DNA of 7,164 nucleotides, taken from assembly GCA_017468215.1 (NCBI GenBank), contig JAFUJG010000302.1, positions 1-7,164 of the forward strand, given 5' to 3'. Shown here piece after piece: positions 1-6,476 of this stretch. Origin of the DNA: Clostridia bacterium. GTDB lineage: Bacteria; Bacillota; Clostridia; UMGS1883. Within the stretch, counting starts at the first letter, position 1, and every line of letters starts with the position of its first letter. Below the pieces are notes generated by a model, which was not told the DNA's origin, did not search any database, and saw nothing but the letters and a program-made list of their open reading frames with translations. Position numbers and translations under genes: made by a program.

Positions 1-142
1 CAAGACCGTCACCCTCGCTTGCAACTTCGAGAGCACGGATAGATTTTTTACGTAATACGTCGAAATGAAAAACCATGTGGGGAAATACAACTAATCCACG
101 CATGGCAATTGCGGGTATGGTTTTTGTTTTGATTTTAGCCAT
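1..142 (-). CDS. lon: Lon protease, N-terminal fragment (cut by window edge)
   Basis: Only the first 47 codons are present; the gene runs off the left edge. Read on the minus strand from the ATG at 142-140, the product has a short basic lead (MAKIKTK), then IPAIAMRGLVVFPHMVFHFD and a KKSIRALEVA stretch. This is the first part of the Lon substrate-binding domain, whose usual form is a 'LPLRGLVVFPGMV...FDVGR.KSI.A' pattern. Lon is an ATP-dependent cytosolic protease that removes misfolded and short-lived regulatory proteins. The ATPase and Ser-Lys protease domains lie outside the window, so integrity cannot be judged. An AAGGA ribosome binding site (plus-strand 151-155) lies 8 bases before the ATG. 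A near-consensus promoter sits just upstream, and htrA is transcribed in the opposite direction. The fragment is short, but the conserved pattern is distinctive. Confidence 0.9.
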   Translation of the reverse strand, partial: MAKIKTKTIPAIAMRGLVVFPHMVFHFDVLRKKSIRALEVASEGDGL

Positions 143-159
143 TGTCTCAGTCCTTACTG

Positions 160-190
160 TTAATTATCGAACGAAATTATACTATATAAT
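160..190 (+). promoter_or_regulatory. Possible htrA promoter, interleaved with the lon promoter
   Basis: A perfect TATAAT lies on the plus strand at 185-190, inside the spacer of the lon promoter. The best -35 candidate is poor: TTAATT at 160-165 with a long 19-base spacer. A start near 197 would give htrA an 80-base leader. The -10 box itself is clear; its use as a promoter is inference. No better rightward promoter is visible between 143 and 260. Confidence 0.35.
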
Positions 191-204
191 GCAGAAAAAA
201 GCAA
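176..204 (-). promoter_or_regulatory. Vegetative (sigma-A type) promoter for lon
   Basis: Read on the minus strand, TTGCTT (199-204) is followed after exactly 17 bases by a perfect TATAAT (176-181). Transcription should start near 169, giving a leader of about 27 bases before the lon ATG. I see no CIRCE element (HrcA operator) and no CtsR-type GGTCAAA repeats nearby, so heat control of those known kinds is not supported. Confidence 0.75.
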
Positions 205-276
205 GAAGCATATTGTGTATATACTTGAATAAAATTGAATTCCTTCGATGAAAATAACAAAAAGGAGGAATGATGG

Positions 277-1362
277 GTGAAAATGCTTGTGTATGTAATT
301 GTAGTTGTGTTTGTTGGACTGTTTGCATTTTCAGCAGGCGAGGACTCGGCTCAAATCCAAGAGGAAATTGTAGCAGAGAGAACAGCCGTGGTTAACGAAA
401 CCGCTGAAGCTGTAAAGGAAGAAAGCTTGCCGGACGTGGTTGAGAGGGTTCTTCCTACGGTGGTTGGGGTCGAAACAACAGATTCACGAAGCATGGGCGG
501 TACAGTAAGATACGGAAGCGGCGTAATCGTATCGGATATGGGCTATGTTATAACAAATCAGCATGTTGTAGGCGACAACCCTAAACGGATAGATATAACC
601 CTTTACGATTCAAGCATAAAAGAAGGCGTGCTTTGCTGGAGCGATAAAAGCCTTGATGTTGCCGTAATCAAATACGAGGGTATTGTTCCTGCCGTGGCAA
701 GGATGGGTGAGTATACAAGTGTGAGAGTGGGAGAAGATGTTTTTGCCATAGGTAATCCGCTGAGCTTGCAATTTGAGCGAAGTGTCACTAAAGGAATTGT
801 AAGTGCAATTAACCGTACAATTACAATTGAGGACGAAAACACCGTTATTTACATGGAGGACCTGATACAGACCGATGCCTCAATTAACCCCGGCAACTCG
901 GGAGGACCGCTTATGAACAGTAAAGGTGAGGTTATAGGTATTAATACGGTGCGGGTTAATTCTGCTGAGGGGATGGGCTTTGCCGTGCCTGTCAACATCT
1001 GCGAAAGCGTAATTGAAAGCCTTGAAGCCACAGGAAAATTTGAAACGCCGTATCTGGGGCTTTTTGCCTACACGGCAAGGGCGGCAAAATATCTTAAGAA
1101 GGATAACACAACCCGAGAGGGTTTGTTTGTTATAAGCCTGGATTTGGAAGGCCCAGCATTTCAGAGCGGCATCAAATACGGTGATATGATAACACACATA
1201 AATTCAACTTCGGTTACAAGCATGCTTGCATTACGCAGAGAGCTTTTCAGGCATAAAGCAGGCGATAAAGTAACGCTGACGGTGGTATCGGGCAGAGTAA
1301 AAAAGGATATTGAAGTTGTTTTGGGGCAAATGGCGAAGAATTATCTCGGAAGTGAACAATAA
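277..1362 (+). CDS. htrA: HtrA/DegP-family serine protease with one PDZ domain, membrane-anchored or secreted
   Basis: A 361-residue ATP-independent serine protease that degrades damaged or misfolded proteins outside the membrane. Residues 4-20 form a hydrophobic signal or anchor segment with almost no cytoplasmic tail. The trypsin-like domain (about 50-250) carries the full triad: His96 in TNQHVV, Asp127 in SLDVAVIK and Ser208 in NPGNSGGPL. One PDZ domain follows (about 257-350), with the YLGL entry and a GDMITHINS stretch typical of HtrA. The start is GTG 277: an AAAGGAGG site (261-268) lies 8 bases before it, and an in-frame stop at 271-273 excludes a longer form. ATG 283 would be too far from that site. 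No clear signal-peptidase site is visible, so anchoring rather than release is the likelier outcome. It is divergent from lon and followed by no obvious terminator, so some read-through into the shape operon is possible. Confidence 0.93.
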   Translation: MKMLVYVIVVVFVGLFAFSAGEDSAQIQEEIVAERTAVVNETAEAVKEESLPDVVERVLPTVVGVETTDSRSMGGTVRYGSGVIVSDMGYVITNQHVVGDNPKRIDITLYDSSIKEGVLCWSDKSLDVAVIKYEGIVPAVARMGEYTSVRVGEDVFAIGNPLSLQFERSVTKGIVSAINRTITIEDENTVIYMEDLIQTDASINPGNSGGPLMNSKGEVIGINTVRVNSAEGMGFAVPVNICESVIESLEATGKFETPYLGLFAYTARAAKYLKKDNTTREGLFVISLDLEGPAFQSGIKYGDMITHINSTSVTSMLALRRELFRHKAGDKVTLTVVSGRVKKDIEVVLGQMAKNYLGSEQ

Positions 1363-1387
1363 GTTAAAAAATTTAAATAATATTTTA

Positions 1388-1416
1388 TTGAAAAGCAAAG
1401 TGAAATGTGATATGAT
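1388..1416 (+). promoter_or_regulatory. Strong promoter with extended -10 for the maf-mre-mrd-min operon
   Basis: TTGAAA (1388-1393), a 17-base spacer and TATGAT (1411-1416) match the vegetative consensus. TG stands one base before the -10 (TGATATGAT), which makes it an extended -10. An AT-only stretch (1367-1387) directly before the -35 could act as an UP element. Transcription should start near 1423, leaving about 45 bases of leader before maf. It is the only good promoter I see for the seven genes downstream. Confidence 0.75.
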
Positions 1417-1452
1417 ATTTTAGTCAAGGTATCTCTTGATTTATTTGTGTGG

Positions 1453-1459
1453 AAAGGAG
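1453..1459 (+). promoter_or_regulatory. Ribosome binding site that sets the maf start
   Basis: AAAGGAG lies 8 bases before ATG 1468. It sits inside the reading frame opened by the upstream GTG 1447, so it argues against that longer start. Confidence 0.85.
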
Positions 1460-1467
1460 CAGCTGAC

Positions 1468-2052
1468 ATGAAAAACAATTTTATACTTGCATCAGCATCA
1501 CCAAGACGCCATGAAATCCTTGAAGAAGCAGGTATTGCGCACTCAATAGTACCCTCTGATGCAGATGAAAACATTTCACTTGCCCTTCCGCCGGAAAAAT
1601 ACGTAATGGAGCTTGCACTCTTAAAGGGTGCGGCAGTTGCTAAAAATGCAAAGAAGAATGATATTATCATTTCCGCTGATACTATCGTGGTATCCGACGG
1701 CGAAATACTTGGAAAGCCTGCTGATTTTGACCATGCCATGAAAATGCTCACTAAGCTTTCGGGCAAATGGCATAGCGTTCTTACAGGCTACTGTGTTATA
1801 AAGGGCGAAAGCGGAGAGGCAAGTGTCAGATACGAGGAAACAAGGGTTAAATTCCGTGAACTTACACAGAAGGAAACCCTCCACTACATAAGAAGCGGTG
1901 AATGCATGGATAAAGCAGGGGCATACGGCATCCAAGGCAAAGGCAGACTGTTAGTGGAAAAAATAGACGGAGATTATTTTAACGTTGTAGGTTTGCCCAT
2001 TTGTGCATTGGCAAAAATGCTAAAAGATGAATTTGAAATTGATATCTTATAA
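1468..2052 (+). CDS. maf: Maf-family nucleoside triphosphate pyrophosphatase (dTTP/UTP type)
   Basis: A 194-residue cytosolic enzyme expected to hydrolyse dTTP, UTP and related or modified nucleotides to the monophosphate and pyrophosphate. It opens with the family signature LASASPRR (residues 7-14). It continues with SADTIVV (catalytic-type Asp71), GKPAD (82-86), LSGKWHSVLTG (97-107) and the long DKAGAYGIQGKG block (148-159) that marks the B. subtilis Maf / E. coli YhdE branch rather than the YceF branch. KIDGDYFNVVGLPI follows, as in B. subtilis Maf, and the length is normal. I chose ATG 1468 over the upstream GTG 1447 because of the ribosome binding site and because the signature then begins at its usual place. 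It is the first gene of the shape operon, as in B. subtilis, where extra Maf blocks septum formation. mreB follows after 16 bases. Substrate specificity is inferred from the family. Confidence 0.95.
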   Translation: MKNNFILASASPRRHEILEEAGIAHSIVPSDADENISLALPPEKYVMELALLKGAAVAKNAKKNDIIISADTIVVSDGEILGKPADFDHAMKMLTKLSGKWHSVLTGYCVIKGESGEASVRYEETRVKFRELTQKETLHYIRSGECMDKAGAYGIQGKGRLLVEKIDGDYFNVVGLPICALAKMLKDEFEIDIL

Positions 2053-2054
2053 TT

Positions 2055-2058
2055 GAGG
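2055..2058 (+). promoter_or_regulatory. Ribosome binding site that sets the mreB start
   Basis: GAGG lies 10 bases before ATG 2069. It almost touches the alternative TTG at 2060, which makes that earlier start unlikely. It falls between the maf stop codon and mreB. Confidence 0.65.
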
Positions 2059-2068
2059 ATTGATATAT

Positions 2069-3064
2069 ATGCGTGGAATTTGTATTGACCTTGGAAGCGG
2101 TAATACATCTATTTCGGCTCTTGTTAAGGGCAATGTTTTTACCCAGCCAAGCGTAGTTACAATTGATACAGATGACAATATAATAACTGACGCAGGAAGC
2201 ATTTCAAAGGAAGCTATCGGGAAAACTCCCGAGCATCTTATGACAGTAAAGCCCTTAAACGGCGGTGTTATTGCAGACTATTCCGCAGCAGAGGGCATGG
2301 TTAAGCTGCTTGTAAAAAAAGCCTTTAACCGTTCTGTTTTCACAGGGGTAAATGCACTTGTAACAACCCCCTCGGATGCAACCCAGATGGAAAAGCGTGC
2401 TGCAGCTGAAACTGTGAAAAACCTTGGTGTTTCCACGGTTAATACCATCGAATGCTCCATGGCGGCGGCTATCGGTGCAGGCGTAAATGTTATGACACCT
2501 ACAGGAAGCATGGTTGTGGATATTGGTGCAGGTGTAGCCGATGCATCGGTAATAGCCCTTGGCACAATTGCAACAGGAAGCTGTGTTAAAGTGGCAGGCG
2601 ATGCTATGGATGCGGCAATTGTAGCATACGTTAAGAGAAAGTACAGCATCCTTATTGGTGAAAATACAGCCGAGAGGATGAAGATTGAATTAGGCTGTGC
2701 AGTACCCAAGGAGAAAAACGAGCTTAAAAAGTATAAGGGCAGAGACATTGCCTCGGGATTGCCTAAGGAGTTTGCAGTTTACAGCGAAGAAATCAGAGTG
2801 GTAATAAGTGACATACTCAAAAAAATCATTGATTCCGTTGTAATCACTCTGGAAAAAACGCCTCCCGAGCTTTTGAGCGATGTTATTGAATCTGGTATTA
2901 TACTCACAGGCGGCTGCTCACAGATATACGGAATTGAGGAGCTCTTTACGAAAAAAACAGGCTTTAAAACAACTGTTGCCCAAGACCCTGCAATGTGCAC
3001 GTTAAGGGGTGCGGAAAAGGTGTTTCTGGATAAAAAGCTGAGAAAGCTGGTTAAGAAAAACTGA
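2069..3064 (+). CDS. mreB: MreB-family actin-like rod-shape protein, divergent, lacking both catalytic residues
   Basis: A 331-residue actin-fold protein, normal length for MreB, which forms membrane-bound filaments that guide cell-wall elongation. The phosphate-1 loop is DLGSGNT (7-13), with GVIADY (66-71) and MAAAIGAG (131-138) following. Phosphate-2 is DIGAGVADA (151-159), the adenine-side motifs are AGDAMDAAI (176-184) and IGENTAERMKIE (196-207), and then come TLEKTPPEL (260-268) and LTGGCSQI (279-286). The order and spacing are those of MreB. It differs at key places: the usual IEEPMAAAIG reads IECSMAAAIG, putting Cys129 where the water-positioning Glu should be. The usual DIGGGTT reads DIGAGVA, putting Val156 where the second catalytic Thr should be. 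GGG near the C-terminus is GGC. Nucleotide binding looks possible, hydrolysis doubtful. The place directly before mreC supports a shape role; a canonical MreB or Mbl may exist elsewhere in the genome. Confidence 0.9.
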   Translation: MRGICIDLGSGNTSISALVKGNVFTQPSVVTIDTDDNIITDAGSISKEAIGKTPEHLMTVKPLNGGVIADYSAAEGMVKLLVKKAFNRSVFTGVNALVTTPSDATQMEKRAAAETVKNLGVSTVNTIECSMAAAIGAGVNVMTPTGSMVVDIGAGVADASVIALGTIATGSCVKVAGDAMDAAIVAYVKRKYSILIGENTAERMKIELGCAVPKEKNELKKYKGRDIASGLPKEFAVYSEEIRVVISDILKKIIDSVVITLEKTPPELLSDVIESGIILTGGCSQIYGIEELFTKKTGFKTTVAQDPAMCTLRGAEKVFLDKKLRKLVKKN

Positions 3065-3077
3065 CGCTTGGTAAGCG
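3065..3077 (+). promoter_or_regulatory. Small hairpin at the mreB-mreC junction
   Basis: CGCTT-GGT-AAGCG forms a perfect 5-bp stem with a 3-base loop, beginning right after the mreB stop codon. No T-run follows, so it is not a terminator. It occupies the place where the mreC ribosome binding site should be. A regulatory role is inference; a stem this short can arise by chance. Confidence 0.3.
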
Positions 3078-3084
3078 ATTGGAT

Positions 3085-3912
3085 GTGAACATAAGTGCGA
3101 AAATTTTCAAAAAGTTTTATATAAAGGTTGCAACGGTAAGCGTGGCGGTGTTGTTGGTTATGGCTCTGTCAACCTTGTCAAAAGGTAAAGCCGATGTTGT
3201 AACAAATCTTGCAAACATAATAGTTCAGCCTGTTGAAAAATGCTTTTCCTTTGTATACGGAAAGGTGTCAAAAACGGTTGATTCCTTTGTACATGCAGGC
3301 AGCTATGCTGAGGAAAACGAGCTTTTAAAGGCAAGAATTGCAATCCTCGAGAGCGATTATGCGGATATCGATGCATATAAGGCGGAAAACGACAGGCTGC
3401 TTGCCCTTCTTGATATGAAAAGCTCGATGCCTCAGCTGAGCTTACAGGGGGCATCGGTAATTTCGATTGAGTCTGACAACTGGTACAACGTTATAACAAT
3501 TGACAAAGGCACAGGCAGCGGTATAAAGGTAAATGATGTTGTAATGACTGCTCAGGGGCTTGTGGGAACCGTGTACGAGGTTGGGACAACCTGGGCAAAG
3601 GTGAGAGAGATTATCGATATTGAATCTTCCATAAGTGTTGTGTGTGCAAGAACAGGCGACAGAGGCGTTCTTGAAGGTAATTTCGAGCTGGCACAGGCGG
3701 GAAGATGCAAGCTTAACTATCTGCCCAAAAATGCAAAGGTGGTTATAGGTGACAGAATTGAAATTTCTGATACAGGAAGCATTTATCCCAAGGGCGTTTA
3801 TATAGGTAAAATAGTTGAAATTTATGATGATGACGATGGATTGACACTTACTGCCATTGTTGAGAGCGAGGTTAATTTCAATTCGCTCAGCGAGGTGCTT
3901 GTAGGAAGCTGA
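3085..3912 (+). CDS. mreC: Rod-shape protein MreC
   Basis: A bitopic membrane protein linking the cytoplasmic MreB filament to PBP2 and other elongation enzymes outside the membrane. From GTG 3085 it has 275 residues: a basic lead (KIFKKFYIK), one membrane segment (about 13-31), and a coiled coil rich in Glu, Leu and Ala (about 75-111). The beta-domain (about 118-273) contains IDKGTGSGIK, GLVGTVYEVG and GDRGVLEG, all typical of MreC. The start is uncertain: TTG 3079 would add two residues. I prefer GTG 3085 because it leaves 7 or more bases for a ribosome to engage upstream, but neither codon has a recognisable ribosome binding site. This is the only gene in the window without one, so translation may depend on coupling to mreB, whose stop lies 20 bases before. 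mreD follows after 16 bases. Confidence 0.93.
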   Translation: MNISAKIFKKFYIKVATVSVAVLLVMALSTLSKGKADVVTNLANIIVQPVEKCFSFVYGKVSKTVDSFVHAGSYAEENELLKARIAILESDYADIDAYKAENDRLLALLDMKSSMPQLSLQGASVISIESDNWYNVITIDKGTGSGIKVNDVVMTAQGLVGTVYEVGTTWAKVREIIDIESSISVVCARTGDRGVLEGNFELAQAGRCKLNYLPKNAKVVIGDRIEISDTGSIYPKGVYIGKIVEIYDDDDGLTLTAIVESEVNFNSLSEVLVGS

Positions 3913-3913
3913 A

Positions 3914-3921
3914 AAAGGAGG
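3914..3921 (+). promoter_or_regulatory. Strong ribosome binding site for mreD
   Basis: AAAGGAGG lies 7 bases before GTG 3929, directly after the mreC stop codon, and fixes this GTG as the start. Confidence 0.85.
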
Positions 3922-3928
3922 GGTTAAA

Positions 3929-4435
3929 GTGAGCAGACAATTTAAAACATGCATTATGATAGCTGTCATTTTACTGCAGATAACAATTCTGCCTCATTTT
4001 AAGCCTTTTGGTGTTATTCCCGACTATACATTTGTATTTGTTCTCACCATAGCTATTATTTGTGAAGACGCAGAGAGCGTTGTTTTTGCGGCTGTAAGCG
4101 GCTTTTTGCTGGATTTGTTAACAGGTGCACCTATTGGGGTTAATACTATGCTGTATATGTACATAAGCATAGGTGCTGTTGCAATTTCCGGAAAAATATA
4201 TAATAAACGGCTGAGAGTTATGCTACCGGTGTGTTTTTTTGCAAGCTTTATCTATCAGCTTTTGTTTGGAATACTCAGCATGCTTTTACGCCGTGCATCC
4301 TTTTATCCCGGACAGATTTTTGAGGTAGTTCTGCCTGTTGCAGCAGTTAATTCGATAATATTTATGCCCATCTTTGTTATCCTTTCCAAGCTGCGTTTTG
4401 AGAAACGAAGAAAGGGGATAAAGTATGAACAGTAG
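3929..4435 (+). CDS. mreD: Rod-shape protein MreD, integral membrane
   Basis: A 168-residue protein made almost wholly of membrane helices. I see five or six (roughly 6-24, 29-45, 50-64, 70-90, 98-120 and 131-153), ending in a basic cytoplasmic tail (KLRFEKRRKG). The conserved MreD pattern GFLLDLLTGAPIG (58-70) is present, with Asp62, Gly66, Pro68 and Gly70 in the expected places. MreD is part of the elongation complex with MreB, MreC, RodA and PBP2; its exact biochemical role is not settled. The start is GTG 3929, supported by a full ribosome binding site. The end overlaps mrdA by 11 bases in another frame, so the two are probably translationally coupled. Sequence conservation in MreD is low, so the call rests on the one motif, the topology and the position after mreC. 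Confidence 0.93.
   Translation: MSRQFKTCIMIAVILLQITILPHFKPFGVIPDYTFVFVLTIAIICEDAESVVFAAVSGFLLDLLTGAPIGVNTMLYMYISIGAVAISGKIYNKRLRVMLPVCFFASFIYQLLFGILSMLLRRASFYPGQIFEVVLPVAAVNSIIFMPIFVILSKLRFEKRRKGIKYEQ
4411..4418 (+). promoter_or_regulatory. Ribosome binding site for mrdA inside mreD
   Basis: AAAGGGGA lies 6 bases before ATG 4425, within the last codons of mreD. It supports the overlapping start. Confidence 0.75.
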
Positions 4436-6467
4436 ATACAGAATTGTTTATGTGGTGCTTGCAATTATTATTGCACTCTTTACCTCAAGGCTTATATCCC
4501 TGCAGCTTGTCAATGGTAGCGAATACTTTGAGCAAAGCCAGAAAAGAACCACAAAAACAAAGGTTTCCGAGGCTCCCAGAGGAGATATTATAGACCGTTA
4601 CGGCAGAGTAATGGTTACAAATAAAATGTCAAACTCACTTATCATCCGTAAAATAGGAGGGCAGGATGATGAAACTCTCAATGCGCTTATAAAGAAGATT
4701 TATATCCTTTGTGACGGTTATTCGCAGTATGTTTCAACGACCTTTCCCATAATACATGAAAACGGAACACTCAAGTTCTTTTTTGAAGAAAATGAAGCAG
4801 AACCGAGGAAGAAGGAGTTTACCTGGAAACAGAAATATTCCGTGCCCTTGGAGGCAACTGCAAACGAAGCATTGAAGTTATTTTCTGACAAATACTATGT
4901 TTCTGAACCGGACATGGGTTACAGATTGAAGATTACTGCAACCCGTTACGAAATGACTCTGCGTGATTTTTCATATACTACAGATTTTACCTTTGCAACC
5001 AACATCCCCATGGATATGATAACTGTTATTAAAGAGCAACAGGACGAGTTTTTGGGTGCAGATATAAAAACAACTGCAACACGAGACTATAAATACCCCT
5101 CTGTTGCAACTCATGTTCTTGGTAGAGTGGGTAAAATAAGTGCCGATGAGCTCGATGCTATGCGAGAGGACGGCTATAACATAAATTCGCTCGTGGGCAA
5201 ACAGGGTATTGAAAAGTATGCCGAAAGCTATCTTCGGGGTATTGACGGTGTTTCGGGAGTTGAACAGACCAAAGACGGAAAAAAGCTTTCTGAAATTGTT
5301 ATCGACGAGGCAATCCCCGGAAACAACGTAACCCTTACACTTGATGTGGATTTGCAGAAGGCGGCAGAGGAAGCTCTCTACGAAAATATTCTTGAAGTAA
5401 GCAGCACTGCGGCAAATGCATCCGAGGGAAGATATGCGGACTCGGGCTCAGTAGTGGTTGTTGATGTGAACACCGGCGAGGTACTTGCACTTGCATCGTA
5501 TCCAACCTATGATGCAACATACTTCAATCAGAACTACTCTCAACTTTTGACAAACAATGCAAAGCCGCTTATAAACCGTGCAGTAGCAGGTGAATATTCT
5601 CCCGGCTCGACCTTTAAAATGCTTGTTGCAGCGGCAGCATTGGAGGAGGGTGTTATCACGCCTTCTGATATTATTGTAGATAAAGGTATATATACCTATT
5701 ATAAAGACTATCAGCCCCGATGCTGGGCATACCGCCAGCACGGAACAGTTCACGGTGCAATTACCGTTACAGGTGCCTTGCGTGATTCCTGCAACTATTT
5801 CTTTTACGATGTGGGAAGAAGGCTGACTATTGAAAAAATTGACGAATATGCCGAAAAGTACGGCTTTGGGCAGATAACAGGCATTGAGATACCCTCTGAG
5901 GAGCATAAGGGTGTTGTTGCATCCCCCGAAAACCGTGAAAATAATAACGGAATATGGTATCCGGGTGATACAATGCAGGCTGCTATCGGTCAGTCGGATA
6001 CATTGGTCACACCAATTCAGCTGGCAAGCTACGTTGCAACCATTGCGAACGGCGGCACACGCTATAAGCTTCACCTCATAAAGAGCATCGAGGACGACTC
6101 GGGGAAAATCCTGTTTGAAAGCGAGCCGGAAGTTTTAAACACAATAAAGCTTTCCGACGAAGCCTATGCGGCTATAACAAAAGGTATGAGGCTGGTGGTT
6201 ACCGAAGGTACAGGCCAAGCGGCGTTTAAGGGCTGCAGTGTTCCGATTGCGGCAAAGTCAGGCTCAGCACAGACAGGCAGATATACAAACGGTATTTATG
6301 TGGCATATGCTCCTTATGACAATCCGCAGATTGCCGTTGCAGTTGTAATGGAAAAAACAGGCGGTGGCGGCGATGCTGCACCTGTTGTACGCAAGGTGAT
6401 TGAAAAATACTTTGCAGGCGAGATTGAAGACGATGGCTTCAAAGCAAGAAATAAACTAATTGGTTAA
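4425..6467 (+). CDS. mrdA: Penicillin-binding protein 2 (class B PBP), elongation transpeptidase
   Basis: A 680-residue class B penicillin-binding protein that cross-links new peptidoglycan during side-wall growth, working with a RodA-type glycosyltransferase. It has a short cytoplasmic lead, one membrane anchor (about 7-27) and the APRGDIIDRYGRV entry (50-62) that opens the PBP dimer (pedestal) domain, which runs to about 300. A transpeptidase domain (about 335-660) carries all three active-site motifs: STFK with Ser395 and Lys398, SCN at 455-457 and KSG at 611-613. PGSTFK and the LVTPIQLA stretch (527-534) are typical of the PBP2/PBP3 group. Placement directly after mreBCD argues for the elongation enzyme rather than the septal one (FtsI/SpoVD). 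No PASTA domains are seen, which fits. Its start overlaps the mreD end. It is the expected target of beta-lactams that hit PBP2. No rodA/mrdB gene lies in the window. Confidence 0.93.
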   Translation: MNSRYRIVYVVLAIIIALFTSRLISLQLVNGSEYFEQSQKRTTKTKVSEAPRGDIIDRYGRVMVTNKMSNSLIIRKIGGQDDETLNALIKKIYILCDGYSQYVSTTFPIIHENGTLKFFFEENEAEPRKKEFTWKQKYSVPLEATANEALKLFSDKYYVSEPDMGYRLKITATRYEMTLRDFSYTTDFTFATNIPMDMITVIKEQQDEFLGADIKTTATRDYKYPSVATHVLGRVGKISADELDAMREDGYNINSLVGKQGIEKYAESYLRGIDGVSGVEQTKDGKKLSEIVIDEAIPGNNVTLTLDVDLQKAAEEALYENILEVSSTAANASEGRYADSGSVVVVDVNTGEVLALASYPTYDATYFNQNYSQLLTNNAKPLINRAVAGEYSPGSTFKMLVAAAALEEGVITPSDIIVDKGIYTYYKDYQPRCWAYRQHGTVHGAITVTGALRDSCNYFFYDVGRRLTIEKIDEYAEKYGFGQITGIEIPSEEHKGVVASPENRENNNGIWYPGDTMQAAIGQSDTLVTPIQLASYVATIANGGTRYKLHLIKSIEDDSGKILFESEPEVLNTIKLSDEAYAAITKGMRLVVTEGTGQAAFKGCSVPIAAKSGSAQTGRYTNGIYVAYAPYDNPQIAVAVVMEKTGGGGDAAPVVRKVIEKYFAGEIEDDGFKARNKLIG

Positions 6468-6470
6468 GGT
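6465..6470 (+). promoter_or_regulatory. Ribosome binding site for minC overlapping the mrdA stop codon
   Basis: TAAGGT includes the mrdA stop TAA (6465-6467) and lies 6 bases before ATG 6477. It is weaker than the other sites and suggests coupled translation. Confidence 0.55.
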
Positions 6471-6476
6471 GTAATA

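Noticed and set aside
143..276. CIRCE or CtsR operator between lon and htrA
   Set aside because: Neither the TTAGCACTC/GAGTGCTAA pair nor GGTCAAA repeats are present on either strand.
273..395. A 40-residue Cys-rich frame from ATG 273 (MGENACVCNCSCVCW...) that starts 4 bases after the AAAGGAGG site
   Set aside because: It overlaps the htrA signal segment in another frame. The Cys codons (TGT) arise from the Val-rich htrA codons in shifted phase, and the spacing favours GTG 277.
603..1197. Long minus-strand open frames inside htrA (and similar ones inside maf, mreB, mreC, mrdA and minC)
   Set aside because: They have no ribosome binding sites or recognisable domains, and each lies fully opposite a clearly real gene.
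1376..1389. AATAA-TATT-TTATT inverted repeat after htrA as a terminator
   Set aside because: The stem is pure A/T, has no following T-run and runs into the -35 of the next promoter; it is better explained as AT-rich promoter DNA.
1424..1439. TCAAG-GTATCT-CTTGA inverted repeat at the start of the maf leader as a riboswitch or operator
   Set aside because: It is only five base pairs, with no larger conserved RNA fold in a 45-base leader; it may be a 5'-end stem but cannot be supported further.
1447..1467. GTG 1447 as the maf start, adding seven residues
   Set aside because: The ribosome binding site 1453-1459 lies inside this extension and correctly spaces ATG 1468; the added residues do not belong to the Maf family.
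2060..2068. TTG 2060 as the mreB start
   Set aside because: It sits one base after the GAGG site, too close for initiation; ATG 2069 has normal spacing.
5700..5795. A metal site in MrdA formed by Cys433, His439 and Cys456, like the zinc site of E. coli PBP2
   Set aside because: Spacing from the SxxK serine does not match the E. coli Asp/Asp/His/Cys set as I recall it, and SCNYFF is common in Firmicute class B PBPs.
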